A stretch of DNA of 64,000 nucleotides from Bacteroidaceae bacterium (GTDB lineage: Bacteria; Bacteroidota; Bacteroidia; Bacteroidales; Bacteroidaceae), in contig JAEEHP010000060.1 of assembly GCA_016280855.1 (NCBI GenBank), forward strand, positions 1 through 64,000, read 5' to 3'. A program made the position numbers and the translations under genes. Of this stretch, positions 7,777 through 15,470 are shown piece after piece. The notes beneath the pieces were generated by a model that was not told where the DNA came from, searched no databases, and saw only the letters and a program-made list of their open reading frames with translations. Within the stretch, counting starts at the first letter, position 1; each line of letters begins with the position of its first letter.

Positions 7777-7941
7777 ATGGCAAGAGCAAGAACTTTGGTA
7801 GGTCGTATCAACGGAACGACTGGTGCATATCTCGGCAACCGCGGTCGTCAACGCAACACCAATGCAAGAGGTAATGGCCTCACGAATCATGCCGGTAACT
7901 ACCGCAATATCCGTGCCGCATTCGGAATGGCGACAGGTTAG
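7777..7941 (+). CDS. Small basic Arg/Asn/Gly-rich phage protein
   Basis: An ATG at 7777 opens a 54-residue frame ending TAG at 7939-7941, three bases before the next gene. The protein starts MARARTLVGRINGTTGAYLG and continues as Arg-, Asn- and Gly-rich sequence, so it is strongly basic and probably binds nucleic acid or is a small virion protein. The tight spacing to the next gene and the repeated leader upstream support it as a real gene. Confidence 0.6.
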   Translation: MARARTLVGRINGTTGAYLGNRGRQRNTNARGNGLTNHAGNYRNIRAAFGMATG

Positions 7942-7944
7942 GCC

Positions 7945-8622
7945 ATGACAAAGATTCAGTCAGCACTAAAGACGATAGCGGCTGTCAGGAACAACACCGA
8001 CGGCTGTATCGTCTTTTGTTCGCTTGGTAAGGATTCCCTCGTCACTCTTGACCTGGTGAGCACTCAGTTTGCTCGGATCGTCTGCGTGTTCATGTACTTT
8101 GTCCCCCAGCTGGAGCACATCGAGCGGTGGGTGAACTGGTGCAAAGCGCGTTATCCGAAAATCGAGTTTATGCAAGTTCCTCACTGGAACCTCTCATATA
8201 TCCTTCGTGGTGGTCTCTATTGTGTTCCAAACCCGAAGGTGAAGCTCATCAAGCTGGCCGACGTAGTGAAGGCCATCCGACTGAAGACGGGAATTGATTA
8301 CGTGTTTCTCGGAATGAAGAAGGCCGACGGTATGAACCGCAGGCTGATGCTAAAAGGCTATGAGGAGAATTGCTACATAAACAACCTTCAAGCCTATCCC
8401 CTGGCCGACTGGAACCAAAAAGATGTGCTCGCCTACATGAAGCAGCGAGGCATCCCCGAACCAGTCAGATATTCGCTAAAAGCGTCGAGCGGCACGGGAT
8501 TCAACATCGATTGCTTCCTGTGGCTTCGAGAGAACTATCCGCAAGACCTTCAAAAGATTTACAGGACTTTCCCCATGTCTGAACGGATATTGTGGGAATA
8601 TGACCAAAAGAACCCGAAATGA
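7945..8622 (+). CDS. PAPS-reductase-family protein (IbrA-like)
   Basis: The 225-residue protein carries an adenosine-nucleotide alpha-hydrolase PP-loop, CSLGKDSLVTL (about residues 25-35), in place of the classic SGGKDS. It also has downstream segments typical of phage phosphoadenosine-phosphosulfate-reductase-like proteins (FLGMKKADGMNRR, PLADWNQKDVLAYM). It lacks an obvious C-terminal redox-active cysteine motif, so sulfate reduction is unlikely. The next large gene is ParB-like. This pair matches the IbrA/IbrB arrangement seen in many phages and in E. coli, where the function is regulatory or DNA-related but unresolved. It is translated with the following micro-ORF through an ATGA overlap. 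Confidence 0.75.
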   Translation: MTKIQSALKTIAAVRNNTDGCIVFCSLGKDSLVTLDLVSTQFARIVCVFMYFVPQLEHIERWVNWCKARYPKIEFMQVPHWNLSYILRGGLYCVPNPKVKLIKLADVVKAIRLKTGIDYVFLGMKKADGMNRRLMLKGYEENCYINNLQAYPLADWNQKDVLAYMKQRGIPEPVRYSLKASSGTGFNIDCFLWLRENYPQDLQKIYRTFPMSERILWEYDQKNPK

Positions 8623-8687
8623 GAAAATCAACAACCAGCCGCAGACCTTCCAAGGGAGGATGCTGCGGCGGCCGTAAAGGCCGGTAA
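8619..8687 (+). CDS. Possible micro-protein (22 residues), Cys/Arg-rich
   Basis: The ATG overlaps the stop of the PAPS-reductase-like gene (ATGA). It encodes 22 residues rich in Arg, Lys, Ser and Gly, with an adjacent Cys pair (GGCCGG). The length is minimal, so it could be a chance frame. The exact stop-start overlap and the basic composition are the only support. Confidence 0.3.
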   Translation: MRKSTTSRRPSKGGCCGGRKGR

Positions 8688-8709
8688 CAAAAAATAGGAG
8701 AGCAGTCGA

Positions 8710-9489
8710 ATGGATTTGAGTAAATACATCAAAAGTGAGGTGGTGGAACTGAATCGTTCTGCCATTCAACTTGCATCGTACAACCCCCGATTGATAACGG
8801 AAGAGGGAAAGAAAGCCCTCAAACGCATCATCAAGAAATATGGCCTTGTCGGTGGAATCGTAGTGAACAAGCGTGACGGGAAAATAATTCTTGTCAGCGG
8901 CCATCAGCGTATCACCGTCATGGACGAACTCCAAAAGTACGACCGCAAGACACATGAGAATGACTACAAACTGCGCGTTGACATGATTACGGTGGATGAA
9001 AAGACCGAAAAGGAGCTGAACATCGCCATGAACAACCCCAACGCGCAAGGTACATGGGACAGAGACAAGCTGGCCGAGATGATTCCCGATATTGAATACA
9101 AAGATGTCGGGCTGAGTGAGGCCGATTTGTCGCTCCTTGGTCTTGATTATATGTTCAAGACCGAAGAAGAAAACGACCTCGCCAACTCTCTCGGCGACCT
9201 CATGCAAGAGGTTGAGGAAGAGAACGAGGCCGAGAAAGCACAGCGGCAGGCCGAAAAGCAGGCCGAGAGAGCCGCGAAGGTTGCCCACATGAAGGAAGTA
9301 AAGGCACAGGTGAAGCAGGCGGCAGAGAAAACCGCTGGCGACATGGATGCCTATCTCATGCTTTCCTTCGATAACATAGAGAACAAAAACCGATTCCTAC
9401 AGCGTTTCGGATATGATGCCGATATGAAATTCGTCAAAGGCGAAGATTTCGATATGCGCTGCGAGGTCATAGACGAAGGGGAGGAATAA
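8710..9489 (+). CDS. ParB/sulfiredoxin-fold nuclease-like protein (IbrB-like)
   Basis: The 259-residue protein has an N-terminal ParB-like domain: YNPRLITEEG, then VNKRDGKIILVSGHQRITVM (residues about 50-70), which holds the GHQR signature of this fold. A long charged coiled coil follows (about residues 155-205, Glu/Lys/Ala/Gln-rich), and then a small C-terminal domain. Phage ParB-like proteins next to terminase genes often pair with PAPS-reductase-like proteins, as here. The pair may act on DNA or nucleotides before packaging, but that is inference. It ends 3 nt before the small terminase gene. Confidence 0.75.
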   Translation: MDLSKYIKSEVVELNRSAIQLASYNPRLITEEGKKALKRIIKKYGLVGGIVVNKRDGKIILVSGHQRITVMDELQKYDRKTHENDYKLRVDMITVDEKTEKELNIAMNNPNAQGTWDRDKLAEMIPDIEYKDVGLSEADLSLLGLDYMFKTEEENDLANSLGDLMQEVEEENEAEKAQRQAEKQAERAAKVAHMKEVKAQVKQAAEKTAGDMDAYLMLSFDNIENKNRFLQRFGYDADMKFVKGEDFDMRCEVIDEGEE

Positions 9490-9492
9490 GTC

Positions 9493-10146
9493 ATGTCCGC
9501 ACAAAAGAAATTCGACTACGACGGTCAAGATTTCTATACCGCCATCGGAAACCTCGCCAGCCGTGACTTCAATGATTACGAGATAGCGATGCACCTTGGC
9601 GAAGAGGTGCGGAAAATCATAGAAGACAGGAATAACGAGGTTATAGACAAAGCAGAGACCCCCGATGACATAGTGCTTGAAGACACCGAGATTATTCCCG
9701 ACGGCCTCGCTCCCGAAGTTTTCTCGCGGATGAAAAACGGGAATTACGACAAGTGGACTGATCAAGAGAACAAGCTGCGCTCCATGCTGATAGGTCAAGC
9801 CTTGTCGCAGGCGCGTGTCAAGCTCAACCTCCTTTACAAAGGCGTGTATGACAAATTGGCGATTGGCAAGTGGAAAACTAAGACCACGACAAAGGTAGAG
9901 AGGAATACCATCAACAAAGAGGGTATTCCCTACACCGAGACCACCACGACCACCACCGAGCAAGAGTTACCTCCGAATATGCAGGCACTCACGACATGGC
10001 GATTCAATCACGACCCCGAATTTAAGAAGACGCTCCAGCAGATGAAGAAGATGGACGTTTCGCTCGAAGATAAGACCATCGACAAAATCAAGGTCAACAT
10101 CGTATATAACAAGAAAGAAGATACCGAACTCCAAGAGAAGAAGTAA
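9493..10146 (+). CDS. Terminase small subunit
   Basis: The 217-residue protein has an N-terminal helical region resembling a helix-turn-helix (FNDYEIAMHLGEEV), a central linker, and a Thr-rich stretch (ETTTTTTE) before a C-terminal helical tail. It directly precedes the large terminase with a one-base overlap (TAATG), as is usual. It would recognise the packaging site and load DNA onto the large subunit. The identification relies more on position and the DNA-binding N-terminus than on strong motifs. Confidence 0.75.
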   Translation: MSAQKKFDYDGQDFYTAIGNLASRDFNDYEIAMHLGEEVRKIIEDRNNEVIDKAETPDDIVLEDTEIIPDGLAPEVFSRMKNGNYDKWTDQENKLRSMLIGQALSQARVKLNLLYKGVYDKLAIGKWKTKTTTKVERNTINKEGIPYTETTTTTTEQELPPNMQALTTWRFNHDPEFKKTLQQMKKMDVSLEDKTIDKIKVNIVYNKKEDTELQEKK

Positions 10147-11381
10147 TGAGTGAACTGAACTTTACCTGTACTCCCGTATTTGCCCGAATGATGAAAGCTC
10201 ACGATTCGGGTAAGTTTAAGGTGTACGTCTTTGAAGGCGGATCCCGTTCCTCGAAGACCTATTCACTCATCCAGTTCTTCATCTTCATGGCTCTCAACTC
10301 CGACGAGAGAAAGCGTGTTGTCTTGTCTCGTAAGAAAGGCACTTGGCTCAATGCTACCGTATGGGAGGATTTCAAGCTCATACTTACCGACATGGGGCTG
10401 CTCGGCAAGATATATATCAATAACTCTTCCCACATCATCAAGATAAAGAACTGGGCATTTTGGTTTGTCGGCCTCGATGACCAGCAGAAGCTCCACGGTC
10501 TCACGTCCGATATATTTTGGATTAACGAGGCAATGGAGGCCACCAAGGATGATTTCGACCAGCTCGAACAGCGATGCGCCGATTTCTCCATCCTTGACTA
10601 CAACCCCACAGCGGAGGAACACTGGATATACGACAACGTTTGCAAACGTCCGGATTGTTACTTCGACCATTCCACGATGCTGGATAATCCGATGATTCCG
10701 CTCAACATGAAGCGGAAGATTCTTTCTTATGAGCCGACACCCGAAAACTACGCAGCCGGTACGGTTGACATTCGCAAGTGGAAAATATACGGCCTCGGTG
10801 AGCGTGCATCGTTGGAGGGTCTTATCTTCGAGAAGGTATCACTCATCAAGGAGATACCCTTCTACGTCAAACGCAAATGGCGTGCATTGGACTTCGGATT
10901 CACCAACGACCCGACGGCCATCGAGACGGTGGGCTTCCATGATAACTGCCTCTATATTGACGAAGAGTGTTATAACACACGCATGACAACACCAGACATC
11001 ATCGAATGCATCAAACTACTCCCCGATTCCCGAAACCGCAAGATATGGGCTGATAATGCCGAGCAGCGTGAGATTACCGAGATACACAACGCTGGCCTGC
11101 CCATTCAGTCAACAACAAAGGGGGCGGGCTCCGTGCTTTTCGGCATCGATTTCATGCAAGGCCTCAAACGCATATACATCACGGAGCAGTCTGTAAATGT
11201 TTGGAAGGAGTTTAAGAACTACACCTGGCAGCAAGATCCAAAGACTGGAAGATTCATAAACGTTCCCTGCGACAACTATAACCATGCCATCGATGGCATT
11301 CGATATGTCTGCTGGATGGAGTTGTTAGGGCACGCATACCGAAATATGGAAAGACCGAGATCGTATAATGGATATTTCTAA
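10146..11381 (+). CDS. Terminase large subunit (PBSX type)
   Basis: This is the 411-residue packaging motor. A Walker A variant GGSRSSKT is at residues 31-38, a Walker B with catalytic Glu, SDIFWINEA, is at 121-129, and a coupling region follows. The C-terminal RNase-H-like nuclease begins at RALDFGFTNDPTAIE, with metal-binding Asp residues. These match PBSX-family terminases, which pump DNA into the prohead at the portal. Length is normal for the family. The gene lies between the small terminase and the portal gene. Confidence 0.95.
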   Translation: MSELNFTCTPVFARMMKAHDSGKFKVYVFEGGSRSSKTYSLIQFFIFMALNSDERKRVVLSRKKGTWLNATVWEDFKLILTDMGLLGKIYINNSSHIIKIKNWAFWFVGLDDQQKLHGLTSDIFWINEAMEATKDDFDQLEQRCADFSILDYNPTAEEHWIYDNVCKRPDCYFDHSTMLDNPMIPLNMKRKILSYEPTPENYAAGTVDIRKWKIYGLGERASLEGLIFEKVSLIKEIPFYVKRKWRALDFGFTNDPTAIETVGFHDNCLYIDEECYNTRMTTPDIIECIKLLPDSRNRKIWADNAEQREITEIHNAGLPIQSTTKGAGSVLFGIDFMQGLKRIYITEQSVNVWKEFKNYTWQQDPKTGRFINVPCDNYNHAIDGIRYVCWMELLGHAYRNMERPRSYNGYF

Positions 11382-11392
11382 AACAAACTGAT

Positions 11393-12856
11393 ATGAATAA
11401 CATCCGAGAAATCTTTGAACTCCCGACTTGGGAAGAGAGAATCACACTTATTAAGAACTCTCGCCGGACGCCGATGCCCGACGTGAAAAAACTCATGGAT
11501 GCATGGTACACGGACAAACACAGGGTCTTTGATAAGGTCTTCCGCAAAGATATGAAAACACTTATCAAGGAAGAGTATTATGATACAAAGGGTGTTTTGC
11601 ATCCTGCGGAGTTCGAGACTGAGCCCGTTGCCCGTATCGGACTGCCCATTGAGCAGGATATTGTTAACATTCACGTAGCCTTTACCGTAGGAAATGAACC
11701 TCAGCTAAAGACTGAAACCGAAGACAAAGGAGAGCTTGATCTGCTGAAAGTTGTACGCAAGACAAGTGCAGACAACAAGCTAAAATACCAGAATAAACGA
11801 GAGATGCGCTCATGGCTTTCTGAAACGGAGGTCTGCGAATATTGGTATCGATATGACGCGAGTGGTTTTTGGCGAAAGGTATGGAAAAAGGTAGCCTCCT
11901 TGGTTGGTATCAATGTGCAGCCTAAATACAAGATGAGGATGCAGGTTTGGTCTCCCTTTAGGGGCGATAAGCTGTATCCTATATTCTCGGACAACGGACA
12001 CGACTATCTCGGTATAGGCCGTGAATACCAGTATAAAATGTCTGACCGAACCACTATGTACTGTTTCATGCTCGTTACCGATGAAGACGTGTATATGATA
12101 CAACGTGGAGAGGAAGGCGGATGGGTCGATGCCGAAGGATACCCATTCAAGCACGGGTTCCCCAAGAATCCTACAATTTATCAAGACCGACGCGAGGAAC
12201 TTTGTCATAATATCACTGGTGCAAGAGAGAGCCTTGAAACGCTGACCTCCGATTGGTCTGACGCTATCAAGATGAACTTTTTCCCGAAGCTTATATTGGA
12301 GGGAGATTTGGCAAACGGCGGTGCGGAGAATATCGGCAAATCCCACCTTCTGAAGATAACGGGAGGCGGTAAGGCTTATTATCTCGACTGGCATCAGACC
12401 AGCGATATGGTAAAGTCGCAATGTGACAATCTCCTTGTCCGATGCTATTCACTCACCAATACACCTCTCATATCATTTGATCAGCTCAAAGGAACCGGGC
12501 AATTTCCATCCGGCACGGCTTTCGATTTCATGTTTATGGCCACGCTATTTGCTTGCGCCAGGCATTGGGAGGATATGGGCGAGTTCTACCAGCGCCGATA
12601 TAATTTTCTGATCTCTGCCATCGGTACGCTTGTCCCATCTTTAAAAGATGCGTCAGAAACACTGGAGGTAGAGGTAGAACAAAGGCCATACCGTATCGAA
12701 GATCTTTCAAAGCGGATTCAGGACGCCGCCACCGGCGTAGAGAAAGGCGTAATGTCGAGAAAGCAAGGTGTCATTCTTGTCGGTATAGCAGATGAATACA
12801 AAGAAGAGATCGAGTCGATAGATGAAGATATGAAGAAAACACAGGCAAGTAAATAG
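11393..12856 (+). CDS. Phage portal protein (SPP1 gp6-like)
   Basis: The 487-residue protein lies 11 nt after the large terminase and has the expected length and composition of SPP1-type portals. It has an N-terminal helical arm, a long mixed alpha/beta clip and wing region, and near its C-terminus conserved-looking helices (FDFMFMATLFACARHWE, then QRRYNFLISAIGTLV) followed by an acidic tail. It forms the dodecameric ring at one capsid vertex. It ends an operon: a strong terminator hairpin follows at 12878-12910. Confidence 0.85.
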   Translation: MNNIREIFELPTWEERITLIKNSRRTPMPDVKKLMDAWYTDKHRVFDKVFRKDMKTLIKEEYYDTKGVLHPAEFETEPVARIGLPIEQDIVNIHVAFTVGNEPQLKTETEDKGELDLLKVVRKTSADNKLKYQNKREMRSWLSETEVCEYWYRYDASGFWRKVWKKVASLVGINVQPKYKMRMQVWSPFRGDKLYPIFSDNGHDYLGIGREYQYKMSDRTTMYCFMLVTDEDVYMIQRGEEGGWVDAEGYPFKHGFPKNPTIYQDRREELCHNITGARESLETLTSDWSDAIKMNFFPKLILEGDLANGGAENIGKSHLLKITGGGKAYYLDWHQTSDMVKSQCDNLLVRCYSLTNTPLISFDQLKGTGQFPSGTAFDFMFMATLFACARHWEDMGEFYQRRYNFLISAIGTLVPSLKDASETLEVEVEQRPYRIEDLSKRIQDAATGVEKGVMSRKQGVILVGIADEYKEEIESIDEDMKKTQASK

Positions 12857-12877
12857 TTGAAGATATTTGTTCATTGA

Positions 12878-12914
12878 GGGCGATTCTGCATGATGCAGCG
12901 TCGCCCTTTTGCTT
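12878..12914 (+). terminator. Rho-independent terminator after the packaging operon
   Basis: GGGCGA (12878-12883) pairs with TCGCCC (12901-12906). An inner CTGCA/TGCAG extends the stem, and TTTTGC follows. It closes the terminase-portal transcript. Confidence 0.8.
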
Positions 12915-12939
12915 TAACCTATATCTTACATTTAAATAA

Positions 12940-13102
12940 TATAAGGTGTATGCTTTAGGTTTAGAAAAAGTAATATAAAGATTACAATAGTAAACAAACG
13001 TAAATATACATCTTACAAAAGTTAACAAGTATTAAATATCTGCATTTTTAAGCATAAACTTACAAAGATATTTGTTTTGTAAGGTAAAACTAACTACCTT
13101 TG
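12940..13102 (+). promoter_or_regulatory. Operator-like repeats and promoter upstream of the amidoligase
   Basis: The 240 nt before the amidoligase hold no gene. A promoter reads -33 TTTG (13071-13074), a 20-nt spacer, and -7 TACCTTTG (13095-13102). Upstream are ATAAGGTGTA (about 12940) and a 26-nt segment at 13012-13037, both resembling sequences beside the repressor gene. CTTACA motifs also recur. Control by the phage repressor is plausible, so this transcript might be switched with lysogeny. Confidence 0.55.
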
Positions 13103-13151
13103 CACCATCAAAACGAAACAAAACGAAATAATAACTCTAAACTTAAACATC

Positions 13152-14033
13152 ATGGCAACTTTATCACAACAAATTGAGAACATCTTCACAAACGGTAGAA
13201 GCGTTAGCGGTATCACTCGTGAACTTCGTGCTTTAGGCATCTGCACAAGAGAGATTAACATTCTTATCGATGCGCACAGGCGCAGCAGTCGCTTAACGGT
13301 CGAGAACATTACGTTTGGTGTAGAGATTGAATGTTATAATGTAGCTAAAGAAGAAATCGCTCAGCGTCTTCGCGAAGCTGGTATAGCTTGTTACGTTGAG
13401 GGCTACAACCATAGAGACTACACAGACCATTTCAAGGTTGTACATGATGGCTCTTTGGTGGGCGAGAACACAGCAGAGGTCGTTAGCCCTATTCTCAGAG
13501 GTAAGAGCGGCCTGCGTACCTTGAAACTGGTATGCAAGGTTCTCAACGAGATTGGCGCAAAGGTAAACCGTTCTTGCGGCCTTCACGTCCACTTCGGCCT
13601 TGCAGACGTTAACTTCGAGACGTACAAAAACATCTTCATCAATTATGCGCGCATTGAAAGTGTAATAGATTCTTTCATGCCCTTGTCTCGCAGAGATAAC
13701 ATTTACTGCCATACTTTCAGAACTTATGGCCGTAACCTATACGATCTACTTGAAAGCGCAAGCAATCAAGATGACATCGCAAGCGTATTCAGCGACGACA
13801 GATATTTCAAGGTTAACCCGATAGCATTTCGCCGGCACAATACCATCGAATTTCGTCAGCATCAAGGTACGGTTAGCTACACAAAGATGGCCAACTGGAT
13901 AGAGTTTTTGAAGAGCTTAATCGCATACTCGCAGACAGGCAGAATCGAGAGCGCAGACAGCATCGAGCATCTGCCGTTCATCAGCGATACGCAAAAGAGA
14001 TTTTTCGAATCGAGAAGGGCTGCACTCGCATGA
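13152..14033 (+). CDS. Amidoligase-family (ATP-dependent carboxylate-amine ligase-like) protein
   Basis: The 293-residue protein shows the Amidoligase_2 signature in order: FGVEIE (55-60), a D-G-S segment with AEVVSP (about 108-113), CGLHVHFG (142-149) and EFRQHQGT (233-240). These Glu, His and Arg residues correspond to the ATP- and metal-binding sites of the glutamine-synthetase-like fold. An N-terminal helical extension of about 50 residues precedes the domain. Family members are predicted to form amide bonds on peptides or small molecules. The next gene is a class-II glutamine amidotransferase, which could supply ammonia or cleave amides. The substrate is unknown. Confidence 0.85.
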   Translation: MATLSQQIENIFTNGRSVSGITRELRALGICTREINILIDAHRRSSRLTVENITFGVEIECYNVAKEEIAQRLREAGIACYVEGYNHRDYTDHFKVVHDGSLVGENTAEVVSPILRGKSGLRTLKLVCKVLNEIGAKVNRSCGLHVHFGLADVNFETYKNIFINYARIESVIDSFMPLSRRDNIYCHTFRTYGRNLYDLLESASNQDDIASVFSDDRYFKVNPIAFRRHNTIEFRQHQGTVSYTKMANWIEFLKSLIAYSQTGRIESADSIEHLPFISDTQKRFFESRRAALA

Positions 14034-14047
14034 GTGCAAGCCCATTG

Positions 14048-14065
14048 CAGTGAGTAGTCAAACAA
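14048..14065 (+). repeat. 18-nt leader element (copy 2)
   Basis: This is identical to 7731-7748 (CAGTGAGTAGTCAAACAA) and lies between the amidoligase stop and the amidotransferase start at 14082. Confidence 0.55.
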
Positions 14066-14081
14066 TTAAATATCATTTACT

Positions 14082-14600
14082 ATGTGTGTAATAGTTTACA
14101 AGCCAAGTGGCGTTTTCATGCCATCAGAGAGAGTTATAACAGCGTGCGCAAGAGCAAATAGAGACGGCTTCGGATTTTGTACGCCTACCAAATCATTCAA
14201 GTCTTTAAGGTTTGCCGATTTTAAGAAGCAACTTGACCGGGTACGTTATGATGAGCCGTGCATCATGCACTTTCGCCTCGCGACCCATGGTTCAGTCAAG
14301 AAAAGCAACTGCCACCCCTTCAATATAGGTGACGTATGGTTCGCTCATAACGGCATTTTAAGTGTCGAGCCTATAAGAGACAAAACAGACAGCGAAACGG
14401 CGTTTATACGCTACCTATATCCGTATATCGATCAATACGGCCTATTCTCAGCCGAAACAGATAAAGCAGTAGCAAACATTATCGAATCATCGCGATTTGC
14501 TTTTATGCAGGGTGAAGACGTACGGCTCTTTGGCGATTTCGAGACGTTTCAAGACTGCTATTTCTCTAATTTGAGATTTAGATACTACCTCTTTTATTGA
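14082..14600 (+). CDS. Class-II glutamine amidotransferase-like (Ntn hydrolase) protein
   Basis: The 172-residue protein begins MCVIVYKP, so Cys2 becomes the N-terminal nucleophile after Met removal, as in class-II glutaminases. Supporting motifs are RANRDGFGF (about 25-33), MHFRLATHG with the conserved Arg (about 67-75), and FAHNGIL (about 91-97), which holds the oxyanion-hole Asn-Gly. It is shorter than full GATase-II enzymes but covers the catalytic core. It follows the amidoligase by 48 nt. Such pairs are known from comparative genomics of phages and are predicted to make or remove peptide amide bonds. Confidence 0.85.
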   Translation: MCVIVYKPSGVFMPSERVITACARANRDGFGFCTPTKSFKSLRFADFKKQLDRVRYDEPCIMHFRLATHGSVKKSNCHPFNIGDVWFAHNGILSVEPIRDKTDSETAFIRYLYPYIDQYGLFSAETDKAVANIIESSRFAFMQGEDVRLFGDFETFQDCYFSNLRFRYYLFY

Positions 14601-14629
14601 GGCTTATTTGAGTTAATATTTCGTTTCTG

Positions 14630-14668
14630 CCAGCATTGCAAGTGATTTGTAGTGCTGGTTTTCTTTTA
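14630..14668 (+). terminator. Terminator after the amidotransferase gene
   Basis: CCAGCATT (14630-14637) pairs with AGTGCTGG (14651-14658) with one G-T pair. TTTTCTTTTATTT follows. Confidence 0.7.
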
Positions 14669-14679
14669 TTTGGTAGCTA

Positions 14680-14756
14680 TCTCTTCACTTTACGCCGATA
14701 AGTGAAAAGAACAAAGCGAAAAACCTTTCAGACTGCTATATATATAAGTACTTTTG
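14680..14756 (+). promoter_or_regulatory. Repeated hairpin-promoter module (copy 2), capsid operon promoter
   Basis: TCTCTTCACTT (14680-14690) and AAGTGAAAAGA (14700-14710) form the same hairpin as at 7287-7317, with one mismatch. A TATATATA tract and the -7 element TACTTTTG (14749-14756) follow. A TTTC (14726-14729) lies 19 nt upstream as a possible -33. The scaffold gene begins 33 nt downstream. The shared AAATGAGAACATTAAA leader shows that the whole module was duplicated. Confidence 0.65.
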
Positions 14757-14788
14757 CGGTATGTTTAACCAAATGAGAACATTAAAAC

Positions 14789-15445
14789 ATGGACATTCAA
14801 ACATTATCCAACGCGCTCAAGACGAAATATCCTCAAAGCGGATTGAGCGACAACGAGATTACAGGACTGGCCGCAAGTATCTTTGCCACCGGCTTAGTAA
14901 CCGACGAAAATGTGAATACGATTGTGGACGGCCAATCGGACGCGATCAAGAAGATGCAGAGTCTCTTTGATTCACGCTTCAATTTGAAGAAGGACGATTT
15001 TACGAAGACTCTCACCGAGAGCCTGGAAAAAACCTTCAAAGAGAAGTATCATATCGGTGACGATGGCAAGCAAAAGCAGCAAGGCTCCGAGCAAGACGAA
15101 GATTTGGATGCGAAGCTCGCAAAACTGTTGGACGAGAAGTTAAAACCCTTCACGGACAAATACGCACAAGAGGAAGAGCGACGCACACAAGCAGAACGGA
15201 CTGCTCAGATCGTGGAAAAGGCCAAAGCAGCCGGTATCGGTGAAGATCTGGCCAAAATGTTGAACGTTCCGAGCGACGTGGCGGATTTGGACGCATTTAT
15301 GAAGGACAAAGCCCAACAGCTCGCAAACCTCGGATTCCAGCCGGTAGTGCCTCCCTCGGGTGGTGGAACGCCGGAAGGCGACGGCAAGGCAATCGCCTCC
15401 ATCATCAAAGCGGGCACTCCCAAGAAGACATCCGATGGTAAATAG
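14789..15445 (+). CDS. Probable capsid scaffolding protein
   Basis: The 218-residue protein is highly charged and Lys/Glu/Gln-rich. Residues about 60-145 are predicted helical or coiled coil. A C-terminal Pro/Gly-rich linker leads to a basic tail (TPKKTSDGK). These are typical features of phage scaffolds that bind the capsid protein and leave the mature head. It is the first gene of the head operon, upstream of the head fibre and major capsid genes. An alternative overlapping frame that begins at 14761 is not supported. Confidence 0.7.
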   Translation: MDIQTLSNALKTKYPQSGLSDNEITGLAASIFATGLVTDENVNTIVDGQSDAIKKMQSLFDSRFNLKKDDFTKTLTESLEKTFKEKYHIGDDGKQKQQGSEQDEDLDAKLAKLLDEKLKPFTDKYAQEEERRTQAERTAQIVEKAKAAGIGEDLAKMLNVPSDVADLDAFMKDKAQQLANLGFQPVVPPSGGGTPEGDGKAIASIIKAGTPKKTSDGK

Positions 15446-15470
15446 TATTAACCCATAAAAAGTTAAAGCA

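Noticed and set aside
14761..14970. Alternative start and frame before the scaffold gene
   Set aside because: It begins in the leader just after the promoter, has no hydrophobic or domain pattern, and overlaps the scaffold gene in a different frame.
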